From Burkholderia sp. WAC0059 (GTDB taxonomy: Bacteria > Pseudomonadota > Gammaproteobacteria > Burkholderiales > Burkholderiaceae): a stretch of DNA of 64,000 nucleotides. Each line of letters starts with the position of its first letter. Within the stretch, counting starts at the first letter, position 1. The stretch is taken from assembly GCF_002870125.1 (NCBI RefSeq), contig NZ_PNEO01000014.1, positions 90,932-154,931 on the forward strand, in the 5' to 3' direction. Positions 45,219 to 54,817 of this stretch are shown here, piece after piece. The translations under genes were made by a program, and so were the position numbers. The notes under the pieces were generated by a model. That model worked only from the letters and a program-made list of their open reading frames with translations, was not told the DNA's origin and did no database searches.

Positions 45219-46679
45219 ATGCAAACGGATTCGAGCTTCACCTTCGTTCTCTTCGGCGGCACCGGCGACCTGGCCATGCGCAAGATCCTGCCGGCGCTCT
45301 ACGAGGCACACCGCTCGGGCATGCTCGCCGGCTCGGGCAGGATCGTCAGCGTTGCGCTCCACGAGGAGAACCGCGAGCACTACCTCGCCTGGGTGAACGG
45401 GCACGTGCGGCCGCACGTGTCGAAAGACGGCTTCGACGAGCAGGCATGGGCGAGCTTTCTCGAGCGCATCGTCTACGTGAAGCTCGACCTCTCGCGCGCC
45501 GACGACTTCCACGTGCTGCGCAAGGCCCTCGGCTCGTTGCCCGGCATTCGCGTGTTCTACCTCGCCACGGGCCCGTCGCTCTTCGTGCCGACCTGCCGCG
45601 CGCTCGCCGGCGTCGGCCTCAACGAAAACGCGCGCATCGTGCTCGAAAAGCCGCTCGGCTACGACCTGAAGTCGTCGAACGCGATCAACGACGCCGTGGG
45701 CGAAATCTTCGCCGAGGAGCAGATCTACCGGATCGACCACTACCTCGGCAAGGAGCCCGTGCAGAACCTGCTCGCGCTGCGCTTCGGCAACGCGCTGTTC
45801 GAGCCGCTGTGGCGCCGCGAATGGGTCGAGAGCATCCAGATCACGATCGCCGAGGAGCTCGGCGTGGAGGCGCGCGGCAACTTCTACGACAACACCGGGG
45901 CGCTGCGCGACATGGTGCAGAACCATCTGCTGCAATTGCTCTCGATCGTCGCGATGGAGCCTCCGCACTCGATGGACTCCGACTCGGTGCGCGACGAGAA
46001 GCTGCGCGTGCTGCGCGCGCTCAAGCCCGTGGACCCGCTCGACATCGCGAAGCTCGCCGTGCGCGGCCAGTACCAGGCCGGCGTGATCCGCGGCCAGGCG
46101 GTGCCGGCCTACGCGACCGAGCCGGGCGTAAAGCCCGACAGCCGCACCGAGACGTTCGTCGCGCTGAAGGTCGAGATCGAGAACTGGCGCTGGGCCGGCG
46201 TGCCGTTCTTCCTGCGCACGGGCAAGCGGCTCGGAGACCGCGTCGCGGAAATCGTCGTGAACTTCCGGCCGGTGCCGCATTCGGCGCTCGGCGCGCCGGC
46301 GCTGCGTCCGGGCTCGAACCGACTCGTGATCCGGCTGCAGCCCAACGAATCGATCCGGCTCTACTGCCTCGCGAAACAGCCCGGCGAGGGGATGAACCTC
46401 GCGAGCGTGCATCTCGACCTCGCGTTCGACCAGTTCTTCCGCGAAGGCCAGATGGAGGCGTACCAGCGCCTGCTGCTCGACGTGATCAACGGGCGCCTCG
46501 CGCTGTTCGTGCGGCGCGACGAGCAGGAGGCGGCGTGGAAATGGGTCGAGCCGATCCTGAACGAATGGGCGGGCTCGACGCGCGCGCCGAAGCCCTACGC
46601 GGCCGGCACCTGGGGGCCGGCGGCCTCGGGCGCGCTGCTCGCCCAGCACGGCACCTGCTGGCTCGAAGAAGAGAACTGA
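45219..46679 (+). CDS. zwf: Glucose-6-phosphate 1-dehydrogenase
   Basis: 486-residue first enzyme of the oxidative pentose phosphate/Entner-Doudoroff route; oxidises glucose-6-phosphate to 6-phosphogluconolactone with NADP or NAD. N-terminal nucleotide motif FGGTGDLAMRKILPALYEAH, substrate site EKPLGYDLKSS, and catalytic RIDHYLGKEPVQN (Asp-His) near 175-187. All parts are present and the length is normal. First gene of zwf-pgl-glk, with the HexR operator 82 bases upstream, so probably repressed unless KDPG-type intermediates accumulate. Confidence 0.97.
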   Translation: MQTDSSFTFVLFGGTGDLAMRKILPALYEAHRSGMLAGSGRIVSVALHEENREHYLAWVNGHVRPHVSKDGFDEQAWASFLERIVYVKLDLSRADDFHVLRKALGSLPGIRVFYLATGPSLFVPTCRALAGVGLNENARIVLEKPLGYDLKSSNAINDAVGEIFAEEQIYRIDHYLGKEPVQNLLALRFGNALFEPLWRREWVESIQITIAEELGVEARGNFYDNTGALRDMVQNHLLQLLSIVAMEPPHSMDSDSVRDEKLRVLRALKPVDPLDIAKLAVRGQYQAGVIRGQAVPAYATEPGVKPDSRTETFVALKVEIENWRWAGVPFFLRTGKRLGDRVAEIVVNFRPVPHSALGAPALRPGSNRLVIRLQPNESIRLYCLAKQPGEGMNLASVHLDLAFDQFFREGQMEAYQRLLLDVINGRLALFVRRDEQEAAWKWVEPILNEWAGSTRAPKPYAAGTWGPAASGALLAQHGTCWLEEEN

Positions 46680-46726
46680 ATGAGACACCCTGCAAATCAA
46701 CAACAACGCCGCGGCATGGAGGAAAA

Positions 46727-47425
46727 GTGATCGAGCTTCACGCTTTCGACGACGCGCGCGCGCAGTCCGATGCGCTGGCGCGGGCGGTGGGCGACGCGCT
46801 GCGCGCGTCGCTCGGCACCCCGACGACATCGGGCGGCAAGCGGCGCGCCACATTCGCCGTCTCGGGCGGCACGAGCCCACGACCGTTTCTGACGGCGCTG
46901 TCGTCCCACGCGTTCGACTGGAGCGAGATCGACGTCACGCTCGTCGACGACCGCTGGGTGCCGGAGACGGATGCGGCCAGCAACGCGCGCCTCGTGCACG
47001 AGACGCTGCTGCGCAACGCCGCCGCGAACGCGCGTTTTCTGCCGCTCGTCGATACGACGGCGACGCTCGAGGCGCGCATCGCCGCGCTCAACGCCGACCC
47101 GGCGCGCGCGCTGCCCGACGTCGCCGTGCTCGGCATGGGCGAGGACGGTCACACGGCTTCGATCTTCGCGGACGCGCCCGAATGGCGCGAGGCCATCACG
47201 ACCTCGCAGCGGTTCGTCGCCGTGCATCCGGCGAGCGCGCCCCACGCGCGCGTGAGCTGGTCGCTCCACGCGCTGCGCGAGATCGGGCGGCTCTTCCTGC
47301 TGATCGCGGGCGAGCACAAGCTCGCCGTGCTGCAGCGGGCCGCCGCGACCGCCGAAGAAAACGCGATTTCGAAACTGGCAAACGACAAGGGAGTACGACT
47401 CGATGTCTACTGGTGTGCCCACTAG
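46727..47425 (+). CDS. pgl: 6-phosphogluconolactonase
   Basis: 232 residues of the DevB/NagB-like type; hydrolyses 6-phosphogluconolactone. [16 protein letters not shown] (~45), [20 protein letters not shown] (~70), and [20 protein letters not shown] (~140) are family hallmarks. The start is GTG 46727 with GGAGG eight bases upstream. Its 3' end overlaps the glk start by 23 bases, so the two are coupled. Middle gene of the zwf-pgl-glk set. Confidence 0.95.
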   Translation: MIELHAFDDARAQSDALARAVGDALRASLGTPTTSGGKRRATFAVSGGTSPRPFLTALSSHAFDWSEIDVTLVDDRWVPETDAASNARLVHETLLRNAAANARFLPLVDTTATLEARIAALNADPARALPDVAVLGMGEDGHTASIFADAPEWREAITTSQRFVAVHPASAPHARVSWSLHALREIGRLFLLIAGEHKLAVLQRAAATAEENAISKLANDKGVRLDVYWCAH

Positions 47426-49319
47426 AGCTGCCCCGAGCACGGGCCAGCACGCCGACGGACCGAGGCTGCTCGCCGACATCGGCGGAACCAACGCGCGCTT
47501 CGCGCTCGAGGCCGGCCCCGGCGACATCGGCGCGATCCACGTATATCCGTGCGCCGACTACCCGGGCGTCGCCGAGGTCATCCGGCAATATCTGCGCGAT
47601 GCGAAGATCGAGCGCGTCAACCACGCGGCGATCGCGATCGCCAACCCGGTCGACGGCGACGAAGTGCGCATGACCAACCACGACTGGACCTTCTCGATCG
47701 AGGCCACGCGCCGCGCGCTCGGCTTCGACACGCTGCTCGTCGTCAACGACTTCACCGCGCTCGCCATGGCGGTGCCGGGCCTCACCGAGGCGCAGCGCGT
47801 CCAGGTCGGCGGCGGCGAGCGCCGGCAGCACAGCGTGATCGGCCTGCTCGGGCCGGGCACGGGCCTCGGCGTGTCGGGCCTCATTCCCGCCGACGACCGC
47901 TGGATCGCGCTCGGCAGCGAGGGCGGCCATGCGAGCTTCGCGCCCCAGGACGAGCGCGAGGACCTCGTGATGCAGTACGCGCGCAAGAAGTGGCCGCACG
48001 TGTCGTTCGAGCGCGTGTGCGCCGGGCCCGGCATCGAACTGATCTACCGCGCGCTCGCCGGGCGCGAGAACAAGCGTCCGGCCGCGTCGCTCGACACGGC
48101 GGGCGTCGTCAAGCGCGCGCAGGACGGCGAGGCGCTCGCGCTCGAGACGGTCGACTGCTTCTGCGGCATTCTCGGCAACTTCGCGGGCAACATCGCCGTG
48201 ACGCTCGGCGCGCTCGGCGGCATCTACATCGGCGGCGGCGTGGTGCCGCGTCTCGGCGAACTGTTCGGGCGCTCGCCGTTCCGCGCGCGCTTCGAGGAGA
48301 AGGGCCGCTTCACGTCGTACCTCGCGAACGTGCCGACCTACGTGATCACCGCCGAATACCCGGCCTTCCTCGGCGTCTCAGCGATTCTCGCCGAGCAGTT
48401 GTCGAACCGGCCGGGCGGCGCCTCGTCGGCCGTATTCGAGCGCATCCGCCAGATGCGCAACGCGCTCACGCCGGCCGAGCGCCGCGTGGCCGACCTCGCG
48501 CTCGACCATCCGCGCTCGATCATCAACGACCCGATTGTCGACATCGCGCGCAAGGCCGACGTGAGCCAGCCGACCGTGATCCGCTTCTGCCGCTCACTCG
48601 GCTGCCAGGGGCTGTCCGACTTCAAGCTCAAGCTCGCGACCGGCCTGACCGGCACGATTCCGGTGAGCCACAGCCAGGTGCATCTCGGCGACACGGCCAC
48701 CGACTTCGGCGCGAAAGTGCTCGACAACACCGTCTCGGCGATCCTGCAGTTGCGCGAGCACCTGAACTTCGAGCACGTCGAGACGGCGCTCGACCTGCTC
48801 GCCGGCGCGCGCCGCATCGAGTTCTACGGGCTCGGCAACTCGAACATCGTCGCGCAGGATGCGCACTACAAGTTCTTCCGTTTCGGCATTCCGACCATCG
48901 CCTACGGCGACCCTTACATGCAGGCGGCGTCGGCAGCGCTGCTCGGTAAGGGCGACGTGGTGGTCGCCGTGTCGAAGGCGGGCCGCGCGCAGGAACTGCT
49001 GCGCGCAGTCGACGTCGCACTGCAGACCGGCGCGAAGGTAATCGCGATCACCTCGAGCAACACGCCGCTCGCCAAGCGCGCGACCGTCGCGCTCGAAACC
49101 GATCACATCGAGATACGCGAGTCGCAGCTATCGATGATCTCGCGCATCCTGCACCTGCTGATGATCGACATCCTCGCCGTCGGCGTCGCGATTCGCCGGG
49201 CCTCGCCCGAGGCGAACGTCAACGGCGCCCTCTCCCGCGTGCGCCGGCATGCCGACGAGGACACGACCGCCGTGCTCGACTGGCTGAGCCACGGCGCGTC
49301 GTCCACGCTAGAAGAATAG
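47403..49319 (+). CDS. glk: Bifunctional glucokinase / RpiR-family (HexR) transcriptional regulator
   Basis: 638-residue fusion. Residues ~15-345 are an ATP-dependent glucokinase: [66 protein letters not shown]. Residues ~350-420 are an RpiR-type HTH ([20 protein letters not shown]), and ~455-610 a SIS sugar-phosphate-binding domain ([20 protein letters not shown], later [20 protein letters not shown]). Such fusions are characteristic of Burkholderia. The regulatory half is homologous to HexR, which releases DNA on binding Entner-Doudoroff phosphates, so the enzyme and its repressor share one chain. It overlaps pgl by 23 bases. Confidence 0.94.
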   Translation: MSTGVPTRAAPSTGQHADGPRLLADIGGTNARFALEAGPGDIGAIHVYPCADYPGVAEVIRQYLRDAKIERVNHAAIAIANPVDGDEVRMTNHDWTFSIEATRRALGFDTLLVVNDFTALAMAVPGLTEAQRVQVGGGERRQHSVIGLLGPGTGLGVSGLIPADDRWIALGSEGGHASFAPQDEREDLVMQYARKKWPHVSFERVCAGPGIELIYRALAGRENKRPAASLDTAGVVKRAQDGEALALETVDCFCGILGNFAGNIAVTLGALGGIYIGGGVVPRLGELFGRSPFRARFEEKGRFTSYLANVPTYVITAEYPAFLGVSAILAEQLSNRPGGASSAVFERIRQMRNALTPAERRVADLALDHPRSIINDPIVDIARKADVSQPTVIRFCRSLGCQGLSDFKLKLATGLTGTIPVSHSQVHLGDTATDFGAKVLDNTVSAILQLREHLNFEHVETALDLLAGARRIEFYGLGNSNIVAQDAHYKFFRFGIPTIAYGDPYMQAASAALLGKGDVVVAVSKAGRAQELLRAVDVALQTGAKVIAITSSNTPLAKRATVALETDHIEIRESQLSMISRILHLLMIDILAVGVAIRRASPEANVNGALSRVRRHADEDTTAVLDWLSHGASSTLEE

Positions 49320-49446
49320 CCGCAGCACGATGCGGGGCGGTCCGGTTCGCCGGGCCGCCGCTTTCGCCGTCGTTTTCACGGTTGTTTCCCCTACCATTCC
49401 CGCAGCCTTTTCCGTATCCGGTGCCCGACAACGCCGTTCGCCCGAC

Positions 49447-50061
49447 ATGACCGCCTTCCTGCTGATCTGGAGCCCCAAAAAGTGGCCGTGGCCCGAACTG
49501 CCCGACTTCGCCCGCCGCGTGAAGAGCGGCGAAGCCGTGGCGGACACCTGGGGCTGCGGCTTCGCGCGCGGCATCCTGCCGGGCGACCGCGTGTTCCTGC
49601 ACCGCGTCGCTGCCGAGCCGCGCGGCCTCTTCGGCTCAGGCTACGTGACGCGCGCGCCCTACGAAGTACCCGACGCCGCCTACAAGCGCGGCTACCGGCT
49701 TTGCATCGACTTCGTCTACGACTGGCTCGTCGACGCCAGCCATGAGGTCGTGATCGGCCGCGAGGCCCTGCGCGTGCACCCGTTCTCGGTCCAGACCTGG
49801 GACGCGCAAAGCTCCGGCACCGTCATCAAGCCGATCGCCGAGGGGCCGCTCGAAAAGCGCTGGACAGCGCTGACGGGGCATCGCCCGTCACCGCGGCTGC
49901 CGATGGCGACGCCCGCCGACTCGCCGGTCGCCACTCCGGCCCCATCCGCCAAGGCCTCGTCCGCTCAAGCAGCCGATGACAAGACCGCCGCCGCGCGAAG
50001 CCGACGCGCCGAAGCCACGACGCCCCCCGCCCGCCGAGGCCGCGGCGCGCCGGTCCGATAA
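49447..50061 (+). CDS. PUA/EVE-like domain protein with disordered C-terminus
   Basis: 204 residues. The N-terminal ~135 residues (MTAFLLIWSPKKWPWPEL, DTWGCGFARGILPGDRVFLH, GYVTRAPYEV, VQTWDAQSSGTVIKPIAEGP) look like an EVE/PUA-like fold, a domain that reads modified bases in DNA or RNA and is found at the front of restriction and stress proteins. The last ~60 residues are Pro/Ala/Ser-rich, then basic (RRAEATTPPARRGRGAPVR), suggesting nucleic-acid contact. Start ATG 49447 is chosen because upstream residues are not related. The role is unknown; its neighbours are glk and hemL. Confidence 0.65.
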   Translation: MTAFLLIWSPKKWPWPELPDFARRVKSGEAVADTWGCGFARGILPGDRVFLHRVAAEPRGLFGSGYVTRAPYEVPDAAYKRGYRLCIDFVYDWLVDASHEVVIGREALRVHPFSVQTWDAQSSGTVIKPIAEGPLEKRWTALTGHRPSPRLPMATPADSPVATPAPSAKASSAQAADDKTAAARSRRAEATTPPARRGRGAPVR

Positions 50062-50220
50062 ACCGGGCACGCCGGGCGAGAACCCGCCCCGGCGCCTCGC
50101 CCAGCCGCCCCGCCCGTTCGATGCCAGTCCGGTACAATTTCGGCTAGTCCGTTCTCCCCATCCGCTCGCCGCGTCGGCCGCTTCCGGGCCGCGTCGCGCG
50201 ATCCACGCAGGTCCACCGCC

Positions 50221-51534
50221 ATGTCCGATACCCCATCCCGCAACCCGGCCCTTTTCGAACGCGCCCAGCGCACGATTCCGGGCGGCGTCAATTCGCCGGT
50301 CCGCGCGTTCCGCTCGGTCGGCGGCACGCCGCGCTTCGTCGAACGCGCCGACGGCCCCTATTTCTGGGACGCCGACGGCCGACGCTACATCGACTACATC
50401 GGTTCGTGGGGACCCATGATCCTCGGCCACGTCCATCCCGAGGTGCTCGAGGCCGTGCAGCGCGTGCTCTCGCGCGGCTTCTCGTTCGGTGCGCCGACCG
50501 AGGCCGAGATCGAGATCGCCGAGGAGATCTGCAAGCTGGTGCCCTCGATGGAACAGGTGCGCATGGTGTCGAGCGGCACCGAGGCGACGATGAGCGCGCT
50601 GCGTCTCGCGCGCGGGTACACGAAGCGCGAGCGCATCGTGAAGTTCGAGGGCTGCTATCACGGCCACGCGGACAGCCTGCTCGTGAAGGCCGGCTCCGGC
50701 CTCCTGACGTTCGGCAACCCGACTTCGGCGGGCGTGCCGGCCGACACCGCGAAGCACACCACGGTGCTCGAATACAACAACGTCCCCGCGCTCGAGGCCG
50801 CGTTCGGCGCCTTCGGCCACGAGATCGCCGCCGTCATCGTCGAGCCCGTGGCCGGCAACATGAATCTCGTGAAGGGTTCGCCCGAATTCCTCGGCGCGCT
50901 GCGGCGCCTGTGCTCCGCGCACGGCAGCGTGCTGATCTTCGACGAGGTGATGAGCGGCTTTCGCGTCGCGCTGGGCGGCGCCCAGCAGCTCTACGGCATC
51001 ACGCCGGACCTTACCTGCCTCGGCAAGGTGATCGGCGGCGGCATGCCGGCCGCGGCGTTCGGCGGCCGGCGCGAGATCATGAACGAGCTCGCCCCGGGCG
51101 GCGCGGTCTACCAGGCCGGCACGCTGTCGGGCAACCCCGTCGCGGTCGCGGCGGGCCTGAAGACGCTGCAGCTCGTCCAGGCGCCGGGCTTCTACGAGCA
51201 GCTCGGCGCGCAGACCGCGCGGCTCGCCCGGGGCCTGAGCGCCGCGGCGCGCGAGGCCGGCGTGCCGTTCTCCGCCGATTCGATCGGCGGCATGTTCGGG
51301 ATCTACTTCGCGCCGCAAACGCCGGCCAGCTTCGCCGACGTGTCGAAGGGCGACGTCGCGCGCTTCAACGCGTTCTTCCACCAGATGCTCGACGCCGGCG
51401 TGTACTTCGCGCCGTCGGCCTACGAGGCGGGCTTCGTCTCGAGCGCGCACGACGACGCCGTCATCGATGCGACGCTCGACGCCGCGCGCCGCGTGTTCGC
51501 GACGCTCGCATCGTCCGGCTCGGACCGCGCCTGA
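50221..51534 (+). CDS. hemL: Glutamate-1-semialdehyde 2,1-aminomutase
   Basis: 437-residue PLP enzyme making 5-aminolevulinate from glutamate-1-semialdehyde in C5 heme synthesis. N-terminal [71 protein letters not shown], and the PLP lysine in [19 protein letters not shown] are all typical. Full length. It precedes ribD by 64 bases on the same strand. Confidence 0.97.
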   Translation: MSDTPSRNPALFERAQRTIPGGVNSPVRAFRSVGGTPRFVERADGPYFWDADGRRYIDYIGSWGPMILGHVHPEVLEAVQRVLSRGFSFGAPTEAEIEIAEEICKLVPSMEQVRMVSSGTEATMSALRLARGYTKRERIVKFEGCYHGHADSLLVKAGSGLLTFGNPTSAGVPADTAKHTTVLEYNNVPALEAAFGAFGHEIAAVIVEPVAGNMNLVKGSPEFLGALRRLCSAHGSVLIFDEVMSGFRVALGGAQQLYGITPDLTCLGKVIGGGMPAAAFGGRREIMNELAPGGAVYQAGTLSGNPVAVAAGLKTLQLVQAPGFYEQLGAQTARLARGLSAAAREAGVPFSADSIGGMFGIYFAPQTPASFADVSKGDVARFNAFFHQMLDAGVYFAPSAYEAGFVSSAHDDAVIDATLDAARRVFATLASSGSDRA

Positions 51535-51598
51535 GGCCGGCCCCGCGCTCGTCCAGCCTCCTGCCAGCCCATAGCACCGCCGCGGAGAAAGCCAGCCG

Positions 51599-52720
51599 AT
51601 GTTTTCGCAAAGCGATTTCGCCCACATGGAACGCGCGCTCGCCCTCGCCGCGCGCGGCCTCTACACGACCGACCCGAATCCGCGCGTGGGCTGCGTGCTG
51701 CTCAAGAACGACCAGGTGATCGGCGAAGGTTTCACGCAGCCCGCCGGCCAGGACCATGCCGAAATCCAGGCGCTCAAGGACGCGCGCGCGCGCGGCCACG
51801 ACCCGCGCGGCGCCACCGCCTATGTGACGCTCGAGCCGTGCAGCCACTTCGGCCGCACGCCGCCGTGCGCGAACGCGCTGATCGAGGCGAAGGTCGCGCG
51901 CGTGGTCGCCGCGATGGAAGACCCGAACCCGCTCGTCTCGGGCCGCGGCCTCGCGATGCTGCGCGAGGCCGGCATCGAGATCCGCTGCGGACTGCTCGCC
52001 GCCGACGCGCGCGAGCTGAACATCGGCTTCGTCTCGCGCATGACGCGCAAGCGGCCGTGGGTCCGCATGAAGATCGCCGCCTCGCTCGACGGCCGCACCG
52101 GCCTGCCCTCCGGCGAAAGCCAATGGATCACGGGCGAGGCCGCGCGCGCCGACGGCCACGCGTGGCGCGCGCGCGCCTCGGCCGTGCTGACGGGCATCGG
52201 CACCGTCAGGAGCGACAACCCGCGCATGACCGTACGCGCGGTCGACACGCCGCGCCAGCCGCGCCGCGTGCTCGTGGACGGCCGGCTCGACGTGCCGCCC
52301 GACGCGCTGATTCTCGCGGGCGCATCGACGCTCGTGTTCTGTGCCTCGCTCGACGAACGCAATGCCGCGCGTGCCGAGGCGCTGCGCGCGCGCGGCGCCG
52401 AACTCGTCGCGCTCGGCAACGAACGCGGCAAGGTGGATTTGCCCGCCATGCTCGCCGAGCTCGGGACGCGCGGCGTCAACGAACTGCACGTCGAGGCCGG
52501 CTACAAGCTGAACGGCTCGCTGCTGCGCGAGGGCTGCGTGGACGAGCTGCTGCTCTACGTTGCGCCTGCGATGCTCGGCAACGACGCCCTCGGCATGATC
52601 GACCTCGCGGCGCCGGCCACGCTCGACGGCCGCACGCGTCTCACCTTTCACGCCGTCGAGCGGATCGGCGACGACCTGCGCATCCTCGCGCGCTTCGCGA
52701 ACGCCGGGTCTTCGCACTGA
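51599..52720 (+). CDS. ribD: Bifunctional diaminohydroxyphosphoribosylaminopyrimidine deaminase/reductase
   Basis: 373-residue riboflavin-pathway enzyme. The N-terminal cytidine-deaminase-like domain has the zinc motifs GQDHAEIQALKDA (His-Ala-Glu, ~52) and EPCSHFGRTPPC (~78-89). The C-terminal reductase domain starts near 145 with RPWVRMKIAASLDGRTGLPS and includes VDGRLDVPP and HVEAGYKLNGSLLREG. Complete on both halves. It is 32 bases upstream of ribE. Confidence 0.96.
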   Translation: MFSQSDFAHMERALALAARGLYTTDPNPRVGCVLLKNDQVIGEGFTQPAGQDHAEIQALKDARARGHDPRGATAYVTLEPCSHFGRTPPCANALIEAKVARVVAAMEDPNPLVSGRGLAMLREAGIEIRCGLLAADARELNIGFVSRMTRKRPWVRMKIAASLDGRTGLPSGESQWITGEAARADGHAWRARASAVLTGIGTVRSDNPRMTVRAVDTPRQPRRVLVDGRLDVPPDALILAGASTLVFCASLDERNAARAEALRARGAELVALGNERGKVDLPAMLAELGTRGVNELHVEAGYKLNGSLLREGCVDELLLYVAPAMLGNDALGMIDLAAPATLDGRTRLTFHAVERIGDDLRILARFANAGSSH

Positions 52721-52752
52721 AACCGGACCCCAACCCTTAAAGGAACAGCACG

Positions 52753-53388
52753 ATGTTTACAGGAATCGTCGCGGCGGTGGGCCGCATCGAAACGATCCGG
52801 CCGCTCGGCAGCAACGCCGACGCGGGCGTGCGTCTGACCGTGCACGGCGGCGACCTCGGACTCGACGACGTGGCGCTCGGTGACAGCATCGCGATCCAGG
52901 GCGCATGCATGACCGTCGTCGAAAAGACGGCCCAGACCTTCGACGTCGACGTCTCGCGCGAGAGCCTGAACCGCACGGTGGGCCTCGGCGAACGCGGCGA
53001 GGTCAATCTCGAGAAAGCGTTGCGCGCGCACGACCGGCTCGGCGGACACATCGTGTCGGGCCACGTGGACGGGCTCGGCACGGTCACGCGTTTTGCGCCC
53101 GTCGGCGAATCGCACGAGCTGCGCGTGCTCGCGCCGCACGAAATCGGCCGCTATCTCGCCTACAAGGGATCGGTGACTGTGAACGGCGTGAGCCTCACGG
53201 TCAATTCGGTCGACGACCGGGCCAACGGCTGCGAATTTTCGATTAACCTGATCCCGCACACGATCGAGGTCACGACGCTCAAGCATCTGAAGGCCGGGGT
53301 GCAGGTCAATCTGGAGATTGATTTGATTGCGCGGTATGTGGAGCGGATGCTCAGCACGTCTCAGGACGGCTATAACTGGCTGAAATAA
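52753..53388 (+). CDS. ribE: Riboflavin synthase alpha chain
   Basis: 211-residue enzyme with two lumazine-binding repeats. MFTGIVAAVGRIETIRPLGS is the canonical start; GACMTVVEKTAQTFDVDVSRE and GGHIVSGHVDG follow in repeat 1 to 2, then GVSLTVNSVDD and FSINLIPHTIEVTTLKHLK. The protein is complete. The last ~35 codons change style, from almost all C/G-ending codons to ATT GAT TTG ATT, CGG TAT, TCT, AAA, suggesting that the 3' end was brought in by the element that follows. The usual next genes of the riboflavin cluster are not seen after it. Confidence 0.95.
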   Translation: MFTGIVAAVGRIETIRPLGSNADAGVRLTVHGGDLGLDDVALGDSIAIQGACMTVVEKTAQTFDVDVSRESLNRTVGLGERGEVNLEKALRAHDRLGGHIVSGHVDGLGTVTRFAPVGESHELRVLAPHEIGRYLAYKGSVTVNGVSLTVNSVDDRANGCEFSINLIPHTIEVTTLKHLKAGVQVNLEIDLIARYVERMLSTSQDGYNWLK

Positions 53389-53453
53389 TTAGACTTTTCA
53401 ACGATATGCCGTCTACCGTCGCCTCGCTGAATCCAGCTAAATCTACGATTTGG

Positions 53454-53505
53454 TGACGGTATTTCTGACGGTATACGGTCGTTTTCCGCGGCTCGTATAC
53501 CGTCA
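53454..53505. repeat. TGACGGTAT direct and inverted repeats at the left end of the element
   Basis: TGACGGTAT occurs at 53454-53462 and 53466-53474. The second copy extends to TGACGGTATACG (53466-53477), and its perfect complement CGTATACCGTCA lies at 53494-53505. Short repeats beside an element end are typical of arm-type integrase or excisionase sites. Confidence 0.6.
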
Positions 53506-53667
53506 CGGCCCGCTTCGGACGGCTTAATCCGGTAGTTCGGGCATCCATACATCGAGCGCACAGGCAGATCCGCAGTCATGAACAGTCAGTCGGCGTCAAG
53601 GTCTAGATCGTTGACAATTGAGTGCCCCGCCATACAGGGGGGATCACGGAAAGCGAGTTGAGGCGCT

Positions 53668-53964
53668 ATGGGACAGAAACTAGTCGATACCGAGTTGGAG
53701 CTATACCGAAGAGTGGATGAGGTTCTGTACTACGTATGGGACCCTATCGGCCTTGCGCCCAACCCCGTTACACGTGACGAATACCAAAGGTATTTGCCGG
53801 AAGTGTTTTCAATGTTGCAGGAGGGAGCGGGACTCTCACGCATCGCTGCATACTTGGATAACGTTGCTACTGAAAGGATGGGACTGAACGGAAATCTGGA
53901 ACATTCCAAGCAAGTTGCCGAATTCCTGTTCGACTGGAAAACCGAGATTTACCGGATACGGTAG
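53668..53964 (+). CDS. DUF1871-like small protein
   Basis: 98 residues with GAGG five bases before ATG 53668. The pattern LYRRVDEVLYYVWDPIGLAP, then EYQRYLPEVFSMLQEG, IAAYLDNVATERMGL and a C-terminal AEFLFDWKTEIYRIR resembles the DUF1871 fold (WDPIG and YxxYLP-like core). The family's role is unknown; members often sit in mobile or toxin-immunity settings. Codon use is relaxed compared with the core genome. First gene of the element. Confidence 0.55.
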   Translation: MGQKLVDTELELYRRVDEVLYYVWDPIGLAPNPVTRDEYQRYLPEVFSMLQEGAGLSRIAAYLDNVATERMGLNGNLEHSKQVAEFLFDWKTEIYRIR

Positions 53965-54206
53965 CGGCAAGCACAACCAAGCGGTGCGGCGGGGCTAGGT
54001 CTGCGCCTGACTATTACGCAGACGGTGCCCAAGACCCTCGGCGCGGTCGGCATTACCCACTGGTGCCCCTGACGGGGTGTCCTTCCCCCTGCCGCGACGA
54101 CAGTATATCGACCGACCTTGCGCGCCTGTCAAATAGTTGCTCGCGACTGTCCGTTAACGAGACAGATGAAGGTCTCCTCAGGATGGTAAACAGCGCGTAC
54201 CAAACC

Positions 54207-54662
54207 TTACCAAGGCACCGGCCTCCCGTCCCTCACCCATCTTCGCTGCGCCTGGCTCATCATTCCCCTCGTCCACCCATAACGAGGGAACAGCCCCAGT
54301 TCACGCAAAATCCGACGAACGTTAGAGACCGATTCGTAGCGAACTCCGAACTCCTTTTCAATCAGATCGCGAATTAAGGCCACCGACCAGCGATACTGCG
54401 CAAAGCCATGCTCCTGCGGCACTCGGCCCCTCACCAACCTGTCGAGACGCCGAAGCTGTCTATCGCTCAATCTCACCGGGCGACCGCGCTTCCTAGCTCG
54501 CCATGCCAAAGGATCCTCGGCTAGCATCTTCGCCCAGCGGGAAGCTGTCTGCCTGCTGACCCCGAGCACACGTACCACCTCTGCCTGCGACAGCCCGCGC
54601 TTGAGCATCTGCATCCCCTTGCGCCGACAAACCTCAAGCTCCTTCATTTTGCCATCCGACAT
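54207..54662 (-). pseudogene. IS630-type transposase N-terminal remnant (HTH + winged helix)
   Basis: 151 residues: an HTH (GLSQAEVVRVLGVSRQTASR) followed by a winged-helix segment (RLSDRQLRRLDRLVRGRVPQ, then FAQYRWSVALIRDLIEKEFG and VRRILRELGLFP), the standard DNA-binding half of IS630-family transposases. After LFPRYGWTRG the similarity ends and no DDE catalytic part follows in this or nearby frames. So it is a truncated relic, or less likely a domesticated HTH protein. No terminal inverted repeats were identified. Confidence 0.6.
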
Positions 54663-54817
54663 ACTTTGATCTTCGCTCTCCCACGAAGCAGTCAGAGTAT
54701 CAGATTGTCACTCATTTAATGTCTTCGAGCGTATCTGACAAAGTTAGTTGCGTCAATTTGGTGCATTAATCTGCGATATCGTTTCAACATCGAAAACTCT
54801 CATGTTGAACGACGCAA

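Noticed and set aside
51535..51598. FMN riboswitch ahead of ribD.
   Set aside because: The gap is only 64 bases, too short for the aptamer, and no conserved element is visible.
54063..54377. 104-codon plus-strand frame near the IS630 remnant.
   Set aside because: Mostly antisense to the HTH remnant, Pro/Arg-rich, no ribosome site.
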